From Emticicia aquatilis (GTDB taxonomy: Bacteria; Bacteroidota; Bacteroidia; Cytophagales; Spirosomataceae): a stretch of DNA of 64,000 nt. This document shows, in pieces, positions 40,691 through 49,018 of the stretch. Location: positions 1 through 64,000 of the forward strand of contig NZ_BMKK01000003.1 in the NCBI RefSeq assembly GCF_014644295.1, read 5' to 3'. Each line of letters starts with the position of its first letter. Positions within the stretch are counted from its first letter, which is position 1. The position numbers and the translations under genes are program-made. The notes under the pieces are model-generated. The model ran no database searches, was not told where the DNA came from, and saw only the letters and a program-made list of their open reading frames with translations.

Positions 40691-41506
40691 CTATTTATCA
40701 AGCATCATTTTGAGCTTAATTTCAGTGAGTTTACGCTTGGTGTCGAGCGGAAAATCTCCGTTTATCATCCAATCATAGTACTGAGGCTCGTTTTTTAATA
40801 TTTGTTTTACAGGCTTTCCGCTATGTTTACCAAAATTAAACACAATTTCGCCCTTATTGTTTAAAGTCATTCTTTGAGCAAAATCAACGATATTAGCCGA
40901 AGTAAGCTGATGCAATACTTCCATATCATTTTTTACTGGTTCGTATTCTTCGCCTTTATCATTTTTGATTTTCACACCTTCATAGCGTTCTACCTGCGAG
41001 CAGAGAACTTCGAGCGTAGCGAGTGTATCAGCTTCGGCACTGTGGGCATTTTCGAGGCTTTTATTACAGAAAAACTTATAAGCGGCTGAAAGCGTACGAG
41101 GCTCCATGAGATGGAAAATACGTTGAGCATCAATCAATTTGCGATTTTTAATATCGAAATCAATATCCATTCTCAAAAACTCTTCTACCAACATTGGCAC
41201 ATCGAAGCGATTACTATTAAAGCCCGCCAAATCGCAACCCTCTAAAAACTGAGCAAGAGCCTTGCCAATTTGCTTGAAAGTTGGTGCGTCTTTAACGTCT
41301 TCGTCATAAATTCCGTGAATAAGACTCGTTTCGAGTGGAATCGGAATGCCAGGGTTGATGAGCTTGGTTTTTACTTCTACTGTACCATCGAGTTTTGCTT
41401 TGGCGATACAGAGTTCTACGATTTTATCTTTGGCTACATTTACACCCGTTGTTTCGAGGTCTATTACTGCTAAGGGTTTACGTAGTTTGAGCGAATGGGT
41501 GTGCAT
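40691..41506 (-). CDS. DnaQ-like 3'-5' exonuclease (DEDDh)
   Basis: A 271-residue exonuclease of the DNA polymerase III epsilon / RNase T superfamily. Motif I is VIDLETTG (Asp and Glu), motif II is AGFNSNRFDVPML, and the final part is NAHSAEADTLATLEVL with catalytic His and Asp. The C-terminal 80 residues (KGEIVFNFGKHSGKPVKQIL) form an extra domain common in Bacteroidota homologues. It may proofread or trim DNA or RNA; with no polymerase domain its partner is unknown. ATG at 41506 is chosen by homology at MHTHSLKLRKPLAVIDLE. Confidence 0.9.
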   Translation of the reverse strand: MHTHSLKLRKPLAVIDLETTGVNVAKDKIVELCIAKAKLDGTVEVKTKLINPGIPIPLETSLIHGIYDEDVKDAPTFKQIGKALAQFLEGCDLAGFNSNRFDVPMLVEEFLRMDIDFDIKNRKLIDAQRIFHLMEPRTLSAAYKFFCNKSLENAHSAEADTLATLEVLCSQVERYEGVKIKNDKGEEYEPVKNDMEVLHQLTSANIVDFAQRMTLNNKGEIVFNFGKHSGKPVKQILKNEPQYYDWMINGDFPLDTKRKLTEIKLKMMLDK

Positions 41507-41648
41507 TGGGGATAATTTTAATTCAATGTGCAAAGTTATGAATTAAAAAATAATAATAGCTGAAATCAAAGGATTAGATTATGTTGTTGATTTGTCAAAG
41601 CATTGATTGTAATAGAAAATCTAAAATTTCGTTAGTTTTCAAGGTTTT

Positions 41649-41715
41649 ATCTGCGAATGTTTTTATTCCCGCAGACTTCGCAGAAATTACGTACTTTTTC
41701 TGCGAATATTAGCGT
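41649..41715. repeat. TCTGCGAA-type inverted repeat
   Basis: TTCGCAGAAA (41677-41686) and TTTCTGCGAA (41697-41706) form a 10-bp hairpin. CTGCGAAT also occurs at about 41651 and GCAGACTTCGCAG at 41671. The TCTGCGAAG word recurs in the hairpin at 15210. It lies upstream of the patatin gene. Confidence 0.55.
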
Positions 41716-41763
41716 TTTCAGCGGGCAATAAAAAGATAAACGCATTATATTTTCAATAAAGCT

Positions 41764-42798
41764 ATGACTATTAATATGTATAAAATTATTATTTGCTTAT
41801 TGGTTTCAGTGGTGGGTTTTGCTCAACAGAAGGTTTATAGAAATTTGGTGATGGAAGGTGGAGGCATCAAAGGCATTGCTTATGGCGGAGCATTGATTGA
41901 ACTCGAAAATCGAGGTGTTTTGCCACAGATTCAGCGGGTAGGAGGAACTTCGGCAGGAGCAATACAGGCGTGTTTGTTGGCAGTTGGCTACTCGGCGGCC
42001 GAGATTTCGCAGATTATTGCCGATACGCCCATTGAGACTTTCAATGATGGGGGAACTGTCTTTCGAGCAGGTGAAAGGTTCTTGAAAAAATTTGGTTGGT
42101 ATGAAGGGAAAAGCTTTTTGAACACAATTCAAAAGCTTATCGCCGACCGCACTAATAAACCCAATTTGACATTTGCCGAATTGCACGAATTGGCTCAGAC
42201 TGTACCGTACAGAGATTTGTATGTAACTGGCGTAAATCTTTCCAAACAAAAAGTTGTTGTGTTCTCGTACGAAACATATCCAGATATGCGTATATGTGAT
42301 GCCGTTAGAGTTTCGATGTCAATTCCACTGTACTATCAGTCGATTTCTGTGAATCCAAAAGGGAAAATTATTGAGAATCCTTTGCCGAGCGATGAATGTG
42401 ATGTTTTTGTTGATGGTGGACTTCTAATGAATTATCCGATTGAGCTTTTTGACCAAACAAAATATTTAAGTACTGCAACTGATAGCACAGTAAACGAACC
42501 CGTTTTTAATGAAGAAACTTTGGGCTTACGCTTAGAAAGATGCGAACAAATTGACCACGAAACTCGCTTGAAAACGGGTTTTGCTCCTTTTGAAATTCAA
42601 GATTTTAAAGGCTACGTTTCAGCTTTATATAATATCATGACCGAAACCGTATGCCGACCCAAACCCGAAGATATTGTGCGGACAATTTATATCAACGACT
42701 ATGATATGAACCCGAAAGTGCGAAAACTATCGGAGGAAGAGAAACAAAAAATGATGATTAGCGGTCAACAGGGCGTTGTTGAGTTTTTTTATCGTTAA
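41764..42798 (+). CDS. Patatin-like phospholipase
   Basis: A 344-residue lipid acyl hydrolase with a short signal peptide (IIICLLVSVVGFAQQ). The oxyanion loop is EGGGIKGIAYGG (about 31-42), the nucleophile Ser lies in GGTSAGAIQ, and the catalytic Asp in VDGGLLMNYP, giving the Ser-Asp dyad. It would release fatty acids from phospholipids, probably in the periplasm or outer membrane. ATG at 41764 or 41776 are both possible. It is a single gene. Confidence 0.92.
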   Translation: MTINMYKIIICLLVSVVGFAQQKVYRNLVMEGGGIKGIAYGGALIELENRGVLPQIQRVGGTSAGAIQACLLAVGYSAAEISQIIADTPIETFNDGGTVFRAGERFLKKFGWYEGKSFLNTIQKLIADRTNKPNLTFAELHELAQTVPYRDLYVTGVNLSKQKVVVFSYETYPDMRICDAVRVSMSIPLYYQSISVNPKGKIIENPLPSDECDVFVDGGLLMNYPIELFDQTKYLSTATDSTVNEPVFNEETLGLRLERCEQIDHETRLKTGFAPFEIQDFKGYVSALYNIMTETVCRPKPEDIVRTIYINDYDMNPKVRKLSEEEKQKMMISGQQGVVEFFYR

Positions 42799-42814
42799 GG
42801 AAACTCTGCACAAA

Positions 42815-42997
42815 TTACTTGCGATTTCTAAGTTTCTTATCATCAACGGTTTTGTTGAGAAACTGATTGATTTTCTCGATGTCGTAACTCATCTGTATTT
42901 CGCCGAAAGAGTTTATTTTTATGTCGAAGCCATCCAAATCTTTGTGTACACGAGGCTTTTCAGTATTTGGTTTTTCGTCGTTTTTTTTCTTTGCCAT
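42815..42997 (-). CDS. Small conserved hypothetical protein
   Basis: A 60-residue, highly charged cytosolic protein (MAKKKNDEKPNTEKPRVHKD, then DGFDIKINSFGEIQ). I recall a Bacteroidota family with the same KPRVHKDL..F.IKIN.FGE pattern and a DDKKLR ending, but cannot check it here. The plus strand also has an open frame; this strand is preferred because of composition and that family pattern. Function unknown. Confidence 0.7.
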   Translation of the reverse strand: MAKKKNDEKPNTEKPRVHKDLDGFDIKINSFGEIQMSYDIEKINQFLNKTVDDKKLRNRK

Positions 42998-43081
42998 GAT
43001 TGTAGTATGTTTGTGTCGTGAACCTATAATATTGTACTTCTACTTTTTTGTTTGAATACAAAATCTTACCAAAAAACAACT

Positions 43082-43768
43082 ATGCTGAAAGTTGGGATAA
43101 TTACCTCACTACTCGCTCTCGAATTGGGCTTATATTATACTTTGGGCAATTTTCCGTCTTTTATTGTACAAGTAGCCATTATTGGCTATATGTTTTATTG
43201 GTATTATTCTGAAAGAAAAGCCGATTTTAATATAAGCGATAAACTCTTAATTGCTTCTACTGTAGTATCTCTTTTCTCGCCTCTTACTGTTTATCTGACT
43301 AACTTTTTCGTTAGTAGTACCATTAAATTTACATTAATAGCACTTAACTATATTTTGGTCATTATACTGTTTAGGCTCGAAGGTGCGAAGATAGATTTTT
43401 CAGGAAAATCAAAAACGTTTTTGGTCTTTGTTTCTTATATCTTCACACCTTTTGCCTTTTTATTTGCGGTAATTTTTCCACTTACGAGCCTCCAAAATGC
43501 AATTCTCTCGGGAGCGTATATTTTGCCGCTTACTTACATGGTTTTGTTATCAACCTTTTTGCCATTTCCCGAAAAAAGCAAGTTTTACATCTCAATCTCA
43601 ATGTTTACGGTACTTTTGGCAAGTGGGGTAAGTGCTTATCATTTATATGTGTCCTCTTTTCCGTTTGATTATCCGATTCTCAGGTCTTTGATAACGACGA
43701 GCCGTGTATGTATGTTACTCGGGATGTTAAATCGTTTTGATTCAAGCGAAAAAACATTCTTAACCTAA
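43082..43768 (+). CDS. Polytopic membrane protein of unknown function
   Basis: A 228-residue protein with about seven hydrophobic segments and almost no soluble loops (GIITSLLALELGLYYTLG, IKFTLIALNYILVIILF, FVSYIFTPFAFLFAVIF). It could belong to the YhhN (lysoplasmalogenase-like) group by topology, but I see no diagnostic motif. ATG at 43082 is chosen; the frame is open from a TTG at 43052. It converges with gltX and the two stop regions overlap by nine bases. Confidence 0.65.
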   Translation: MLKVGIITSLLALELGLYYTLGNFPSFIVQVAIIGYMFYWYYSERKADFNISDKLLIASTVVSLFSPLTVYLTNFFVSSTIKFTLIALNYILVIILFRLEGAKIDFSGKSKTFLVFVSYIFTPFAFLFAVIFPLTSLQNAILSGAYILPLTYMVLLSTFLPFPEKSKFYISISMFTVLLASGVSAYHLYVSSFPFDYPILRSLITTSRVCMLLGMLNRFDSSEKTFLT

Positions 43769-45265
43769 AGCAACAACGGCTTTTTCGATACGTGAAATAA
43801 CCTCGGCTTTGCCCAAAATCTCCAACGTTAGCATCAAATCTGGGCCTTTTCCTACACCTGTAATTGCCAAACGGAATGCTTGCATGACTTTACCTGCTTT
43901 GATTCCCGCTGCTTCAAGAGCTGGGAAAATCGTATCGTGGATATTCTGAGAAGTAAAATCAGCATCGCTAATACCTGCCACTGCTTCTTTGATTACGCCC
44001 ATGGCTTTACGAGCATCATCATTCCACTTTGATTTTGCTACTTCTTCATCATAAGCACTCGGTGCGTCAAAAATGAAAGGTACTTCAGTGATAATTTCCT
44101 GCGGGAAAGTTACACGGTCTTTCATTAAGCTTACCAATTTGACAGCCAATTCATTAGATAAATCTGCTTTTGATTCTTTGATGATAGCGGCTAACTCACT
44201 TTCAGATTTTGATTTGATATAGTGCTGATTAAACCATTTGGCTTTATCAATCATAAATCTTGCACCTGCTTTATGAATTTTATCTAAGCTGAAAGAATCA
44301 ATCAATTCGTCCATCGTGAAGAATTCCTGTTCAGTGCCAGGATTCCAACCCAAAAATGCTAAGAAATTGACAACCGCTTCGGGCAAATATCCATCTTGCT
44401 TGAAACCACGAGCAATTTCTTCGGTGAAAGGGTCTTTCCACTCTAATGGGAAAATTGGAAAATTACCCAACAAACCATCTCGTTTGCTAAGTTTTCCGTT
44501 ACCTTCTGGTTTCAAAAGTAGCGGTAAGTGAGCAAATTCTGGAGCTTTCCAACCAAAGGCTTTATACAATAATATATGTAAAGGTGCAGAAGGCAACCAT
44601 TCTTCGCCACGAATTACGTGTGTAACCTCCATGAGGTGGTCGTCAACGATATTGGCTAAGTGATAAGTTGGCATGCCATCTGACTTCAATAAAACCTTAT
44701 CATCAATCGTCGAAGAATGTACCACAACCCAGTCACGGATAATATCTTTGAAGCGAATTTCTTCTTTCAAAGGCACTTTTAAACGTATTACGTAAGCATC
44801 GCCATTAGCTATTCTTGCCTCAACTTCTTCTTTTGGAAGCGTAAGCGAGTTTTTCATTTGCATTCTCGTAACGGCATTGTACGACATATTGTCAACTTTT
44901 GCTTCTTCGAGACGCTTACGCATTTCATCTAACTCTTCCGCTGTATCGAAAGCATAATAAGCTTTGCCTTCCGAAATCAGTTGCTCGGCATATTGGCGAT
45001 ACATTGGTTTTCTTTCCGACTGGCGATAAGGTGCGTGAGGCCCACCAACGCCTTGACCTTCGTCGATTTCGATACCTACCCATTTTAAGGCTTCCAAAAT
45101 ATAATCTTCCGCACCAGGCACGTAGCGAGTTTGGTCTGTATCCTCGACACGGAGGAGCATTTTTCCGCCCATTTTGCGGGCAAAAAGATAATTATACAAA
45201 GCAGTACGAACACCTCCGATATGCAGAGGGCCTGTTGGACTGGGAGCAAATCTTACACGAACCAT
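43760..45265 (-). CDS. gltX: Glutamyl-tRNA synthetase
   Basis: A 501-residue class I aminoacyl-tRNA synthetase that charges tRNA-Glu. The HIGH-type motif is in FAPSPTGPLHIGGVRTALYN, and the KMSKS equivalent is GKLSKRDG. RVEDTDQTRYV and HVIRGEEWLPSAPLH are conserved. ATG at 45265 (MVRVRFAPSPTG) is chosen; the frame extends upstream to 45328, but that would read through the hairpin leader. A TAATTTTG -7-type box lies on the minus strand at 45364-45357. Confidence 0.96.
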   Translation of the reverse strand: MVRVRFAPSPTGPLHIGGVRTALYNYLFARKMGGKMLLRVEDTDQTRYVPGAEDYILEALKWVGIEIDEGQGVGGPHAPYRQSERKPMYRQYAEQLISEGKAYYAFDTAEELDEMRKRLEEAKVDNMSYNAVTRMQMKNSLTLPKEEVEARIANGDAYVIRLKVPLKEEIRFKDIIRDWVVVHSSTIDDKVLLKSDGMPTYHLANIVDDHLMEVTHVIRGEEWLPSAPLHILLYKAFGWKAPEFAHLPLLLKPEGNGKLSKRDGLLGNFPIFPLEWKDPFTEEIARGFKQDGYLPEAVVNFLAFLGWNPGTEQEFFTMDELIDSFSLDKIHKAGARFMIDKAKWFNQHYIKSKSESELAAIIKESKADLSNELAVKLVSLMKDRVTFPQEIITEVPFIFDAPSAYDEEVAKSKWNDDARKAMGVIKEAVAGISDADFTSQNIHDTIFPALEAAGIKAGKVMQAFRLAITGVGKGPDLMLTLEILGKAEVISRIEKAVVALG

Positions 45266-45291
45266 AACTGTGGGGCGAACTTCCAGTTCGC
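45263..45291 (-). promoter_or_regulatory. Leader hairpin plus CGCCCCACA box at the gltX start
   Basis: Arms GCGAACT/AGTTCGC (45291-45285 and 45281-45275 on the minus strand), then CGCCCCACA (45277-45269), GTT and ATG at 45265. It matches the modules before hemC, the GAF reductase and the polyprenyl synthase gene. Confidence 0.62.
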
Positions 45292-45382
45292 TCAAAAAAT
45301 AGAATAATAAAAAAAACAGAAAACACAACTCAGAGAATTGTGGTACAAACGGGTCGCAAAATTACAGAAAATTATGCAAGAA

Positions 45383-45895
45383 TTATACTTTCGGCTTTTT
45401 ATAAAGTGGCACAGTGCTGCAAGGTTCGCCAAACATGATGCTTTGGGCATACGGACGTAAACGACGAGTGACTTCCACATACGCACTTGTGGGTACTGAA
45501 ACTTTGCTGCAACCTTTTACCACCACTCTCGTGCCTTCGTATTCTTGGAAATTGATTTTTGAAAGTGCTTCTTCGTAGAGTTTGGTTTCTAAATCGGCTA
45601 AACTTCCAAAAACTACCATGTGGGCGTAAGGTTCAAGTTGAATTGCCAAAAGCATATAGGCCCAAGTTGGCACAATGGCATCTTCGGAGCAGGTAATGGC
45701 TACGTTTTTGCCAGAATATTGGCTCCAATCATGAGCTTTGATAAATTCTCTAAAATCTTTTTCTTTCAGAATCAAGCCCATAAAAAGATTATCTTTCAAA
45801 TCATAAACTACTCGTTCGCCTGGGTGGTAATAATCTTCTAAGTCGAGCGATAATAAACCGCTTTTGGCTACTCTATTTACTATTATATCTTCCAT
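45383..45895 (-). CDS. DUF2480 family protein
   Basis: A 170-residue cytosolic protein matching the Bacteroidota DUF2480 family: KSGLLSLDLEDYYHPGERVVYDLK near the start, then W-x-x-Y-x-x-K, CSEDAIVPTWAYMLL and KGCSKVSVPTSAYVEVTRRL. Two repeated C-S-x-x-x-V-P-T-x-A-Y segments suggest internal duplication. Function unknown. It lies 117 nt upstream of gltX in the same direction. Confidence 0.9.
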   Translation of the reverse strand: MEDIIVNRVAKSGLLSLDLEDYYHPGERVVYDLKDNLFMGLILKEKDFREFIKAHDWSQYSGKNVAITCSEDAIVPTWAYMLLAIQLEPYAHMVVFGSLADLETKLYEEALSKINFQEYEGTRVVVKGCSKVSVPTSAYVEVTRRLRPYAQSIMFGEPCSTVPLYKKPKV

Positions 45896-46317
45896 TTTAA
45901 TTCTTTGGATAACTTTCCTGTTAAATTATTCAAATTCTTAGTCCGTAGGACTTCTATATTGGTAGAATTTGTGGTTGTATTAATTTTCGGAATGCCGTAG
46001 GTATTCAACAAATAGGAGGAGAATGAGTTGAATACCTACGGCATTCTTGTTATACTATTTGGGCTCTATACTACCGATATGAAAGTCCTACGGACTAAAT
46101 AGCTTTTATTTAATTTATTACTCCTTATCTCAACCATTTAATCGGATATTTAATCGGAAAGGTTATAGTCTTCGTTATTGTGCGTAATATGAGTTATCAA
46201 ATAAATCACCCCTTACTTTACTTTTTCTGGGTAAAGATTTGTAATCTTTATAAAATCCTTGTGCTGTATTAATCGATATACAGAGGTTCTTGGTTACTTT
46301 TTTTAATAACAAGTCTC
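45896..46317. other. Long intergenic region with nested inverted repeats
   Basis: No coding frame. It holds the nested repeat element 45939-46099, a hairpin TAAAGATT (46232-46239) / AATCTTTA (46243-46250) and an imperfect palindrome CTGTAT...ATACAG near 46264-46283. The last two may form the 3' end of the minus-strand gene at 46318. Confidence 0.6.
45939..46099. repeat. Nested inverted-repeat element with ATATTGGTAG/CTACCGATAT boxes
   Basis: Outer 16-bp perfect arms 45939-45954 and 46084-46099, each with an inner GTCC-GTAGGAC palindrome. Inside are TATATTGGTAG (45956-45966) and CTACCGATAT (46072-46081). In the centre is a separate perfect 20-bp inverted repeat, 45991-46010 and 46028-46047, with a 17-nt loop. 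The outer design equals that at 24911-24989. Confidence 0.82.
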
Positions 46318-47274
46318 TTATTCAGAAAGTTTAGTTTCCGAATCTTGTTCTTCGTCGGTTTGTGTTTCCTGACTTGTTTCTTCTATAACTTCGGGTTCAA
46401 TAATTATTGGCTTAGGTGTAAGCGGAATTGGGCGGAGAGACACAAAATCAAATGCATTGCTAAGATTCCAAGTACGAATAAAAACCTTACAAAAGATAAA
46501 AAACTGTTGAATGATAAACATCAACCAGATTTTAAAACCCGAAGTCATACCAATATTCGATTCAAGCATTAAGTAAACCAGCATCACCGCAAAGCTAACC
46601 ACCACAACAGCCCAGTAGATTTGCATGGTTTTGAAATTTCGGAAAATATACTCAGTTGCTTTCCAAAATGCTTTCCACGGATTCAATAAATCATCTCGGT
46701 GCAATAAAACTTTGGCATAGTCACCCACGTTGAGCAACAATGTAATAATGAAGAAGGCAAAAGCACTCGGAAAAATCATCCACGCCACGAAAGTTGGTTC
46801 AGTTTTTCCATCAGCTATTACTCCAAAAATGCCGTAAACAATAAATACCAGTAAAATCGCTAAAACAAGGAAAACAACTTGAAGTAAAAATAACAAGAAG
46901 AATCGGAGAAAATAATGTCCAGAATTTTTCAGAAATTCGTTCAGTTTGAAAGAATTACGAAGTGTAAACTGGCTCAAAATTCCACCTGAAAAGAAAATAT
47001 TTAGTGCAATATAAAAACCACTTAAAACCAAACTAATAGGAATCATTGAGATTAGCGATTTGCCGCTTTTGTGCATGAAATCATAGAAAACCGTAAAGTC
47101 AAAATCTTTGATTAGCTTCTCGAACGCCAACGATTGTTCAGATTCAGCCTTGATGATACTAAAACTCGGAAAAGCAATGACAAGCCCCAAAATGAAGTTT
47201 ACGAGAAATATAACCAAAACTATTTGCCAGTTTTGAGCAGTTCGACGGAAGGCTTGTCTCAGAATTGTAAACAT
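46318..47274 (-). CDS. Membrane protein of unknown function
   Basis: A 318-residue protein with about six membrane segments (IVLVIFLVNFILGLVIAF, ISMIPISLVLSGFYIALN, FLLQVVFLVLAILLVFIV, FPSAFAFFIITLLLNV, YWAVVVVSFAVMLVYLML and a last one near 265). The cytosolic tail is Pro/Glu/Thr-rich and acidic (EETSQETQTDEEQDSETK). I know no function. Its start overlaps the stop of the MazG-like gene by one base (TAATG), so the two are translationally coupled. Confidence 0.78.
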   Translation of the reverse strand: MFTILRQAFRRTAQNWQIVLVIFLVNFILGLVIAFPSFSIIKAESEQSLAFEKLIKDFDFTVFYDFMHKSGKSLISMIPISLVLSGFYIALNIFFSGGILSQFTLRNSFKLNEFLKNSGHYFLRFFLLFLLQVVFLVLAILLVFIVYGIFGVIADGKTEPTFVAWMIFPSAFAFFIITLLLNVGDYAKVLLHRDDLLNPWKAFWKATEYIFRNFKTMQIYWAVVVVSFAVMLVYLMLESNIGMTSGFKIWLMFIIQQFFIFCKVFIRTWNLSNAFDFVSLRPIPLTPKPIIIEPEVIEETSQETQTDEEQDSETKLSE

Positions 47275-47609
47275 TACGTAGTTGGATTCAGTTTTTCATT
47301 GTTTTTATGGCGTAATAAATCACGTTTGGTTTTCTTTTCGAGATTTTTGCGGAGAGCTTCCGTGAGGTCGATACCCGTCTGATTAGCCAAACAAATCAAT
47401 ACAAAAAGTACATCGGCCATTTCGTCGCCTAAATCTTTGTCTTTATCCGATTCTTTTTCTGATTGTTCGCCGTAGCGACGTGCCATGATTCGAGCCACTT
47501 CGCCTACTTCTTCCATCAGCATTGCCATATTGGTCAATTCATTAAAATATCTTACGCCAATGGTCGTAATCCATTCATCAACAATCTTTTGTGCTTCTTC
47601 TATGGTCAT
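47274..47609 (-). CDS. MazG-like nucleotide pyrophosphohydrolase
   Basis: A 111-residue all-alpha NTP pyrophosphatase of the MazG/dUTPase-like family. Metal ligands are in MEEVGEVAR (about 31-40) and LGDEMADVLFVLI (about 60-72), the E-x-x-E...E-x-x-D pattern. It probably hydrolyses non-canonical or excess NTPs to NMP and PPi. It is upstream of and overlaps a membrane protein gene by one base. Confidence 0.9.
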   Translation of the reverse strand: MTIEEAQKIVDEWITTIGVRYFNELTNMAMLMEEVGEVARIMARRYGEQSEKESDKDKDLGDEMADVLFVLICLANQTGIDLTEALRKNLEKKTKRDLLRHKNNEKLNPTT

Positions 47610-47843
47610 TTTTTATCAGATATTTAGACAATAGACATGAGACAAAAGCAGAAAATAGCTTGTGAAATTTCTTTTGTTTCTTGTCTGATGTCTTGAATTC
47701 TATTTCACAAAGCTAATCAAAAAAACGATTCTTGAAATACTTAATTCAATTCAACGTTAGTAGAAAAGAATCAAAACTTATAACTTTGCTCAACCACTGG
47801 CGACGCTTCGCTCAGGTGCATCCGCTTTTATACAAATTTTATT

Positions 47844-48866
47844 ATGAATTTACTAAAATACACTTGTTGTCTATCTGTTTTTGCCATTTCCACGGCTTTT
47901 GTTGGTTGTAAGCAATCGGCCAGCTCGGAAGAAACCTCTACCTCAACCGAAACCGTGAAACTCGCTACTGCACCATCATTCAACGCTGACACAGCTTATA
48001 ATTATATAGCAAAACAAGTAAAGTTTGGACCAAGAATCCCAAATTCGGCAGCCCATGTAAAATGTGGCGATTGGATGGTCAGTGAACTAAAAAAACTCGG
48101 TTGCGAAGTAATTGAGCAAAAATTCAAGCCAGTAACTTACGATGGAAAAGTGCTAAATGCCCGAAATATCATCGGGACGTACAATCCACAAGCTACCAAA
48201 CGCATCATTTTGGCTTCGCACTGGGACACACGACCGTTTTCGGATGATGATTCAACGGCCAAAGATAAACCTTTCGACTCGGCCAACGATGGCCCAAGTG
48301 GTGTAGCTGTTATTTTCGAGATTTTACGCACAATTCAAAATTCTGCACAAAAACCAAACATTGGCATTGATGTTGTGTTATTTGATGTAGAAGATTGGGG
48401 ACCGCCAAATAGTTATACAAAAGAAGTGACGATTCCAAACGGTGGTTGGTTGATGGGTTCGGAGTATTGGTCAAGAAATTTGCATAAACCAAACTACTCG
48501 GCCTATTTCGGAATTTTGTTTGATATGGTTGGAGCAAAAGGAGCAACTTTCACGAAAGACAACGCTTCGATGCAATACGCTCCTGCTGTCATGAATAGCG
48601 TTTGGAGCATTGCGAGTCAGTTAGGTTATAGCCAATATTTCTTGAATCAAGATTTTGGAAATATTACTGACGACCACGTGCCTGTAAACGTCAATGCAAA
48701 AATACCAATGATTGATATTTGTGATTTACGCCCAACAACAGGCAATACTTTTGGCGACTATCATCACACTCAAAAAGATAACATGAGCATCATTGATAAA
48801 GGTACTTTAAAGGCTGTTGGACAGACAGTTTTGCAAGTTTTATACGAAGAAAGTAAGGTGCAATAA
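47844..48866 (+). CDS. M28-family lipoprotein, glutaminyl cyclase-like
   Basis: A 340-residue lipoprotein (lipobox AFVGC, Cys22). The fold is that of M28 / glutaminyl-peptide cyclotransferase: ASHWDTRPFSDDDST with a zinc His and Asp region, SANDGPSGVAVIFEI with the bridging Asp, LFDVEDWG with the Glu region, ITDDHVPVN and HHTQKDNM with further ligands. The DVEDWG segment resembles glutaminyl cyclases more than aminopeptidases. It would form N-terminal pyroglutamate or trim peptides on the periplasmic face. It is a single gene, divergent from MazG-like. Confidence 0.85.
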   Translation: MNLLKYTCCLSVFAISTAFVGCKQSASSEETSTSTETVKLATAPSFNADTAYNYIAKQVKFGPRIPNSAAHVKCGDWMVSELKKLGCEVIEQKFKPVTYDGKVLNARNIIGTYNPQATKRIILASHWDTRPFSDDDSTAKDKPFDSANDGPSGVAVIFEILRTIQNSAQKPNIGIDVVLFDVEDWGPPNSYTKEVTIPNGGWLMGSEYWSRNLHKPNYSAYFGILFDMVGAKGATFTKDNASMQYAPAVMNSVWSIASQLGYSQYFLNQDFGNITDDHVPVNVNAKIPMIDICDLRPTTGNTFGDYHHTQKDNMSIIDKGTLKAVGQTVLQVLYEESKVQ

Positions 48867-48906
48867 AAAAAAGATTGTCTTGACAACTATTTTTGCATTT
48901 TTCCTT

Positions 48907-48974
48907 GACAGTGTGGTATATTATTTGTTACTTCGCAAGTATAAATAACTAATAAGTCGAGTGTGCCACACTTA
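48907..48974. repeat. GTGTGCCAC hairpin region upstream of ilvE
   Basis: AGTGTGG (48910-48916) pairs with CCACACT (48966-48972). AGTGTG (48960-48965) and CACACT (48967-48972) are also self-complementary, giving alternative folds. It resembles hairpins at 23796 and 25671. The ilvE start is 47 nt downstream. Confidence 0.5.
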
Positions 48975-49018
48975 GGCTAAAGTAAATCAAATCGCCATTC
49001 ATTCAAATTTTTTTGTTT

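Noticed and set aside
42776-43021. Plus-strand coding frame opposite the 60-residue gene
   Set aside because: Its composition is Phe/Val/Cys-rich as expected for an antisense frame, and the minus-strand protein has a family-like pattern.
45266-45328. N-terminal extension of GltX
   Set aside because: It reads through the hairpin leader; MVRVRFAPSPTG is the normal start.
48907-48974. Leucine-type attenuator or riboswitch before ilvE
   Set aside because: There is no leader peptide rich in Leu, Ile or Val and no T-run after the hairpin; it fits the dispersed GTGTGCCAC repeats better.
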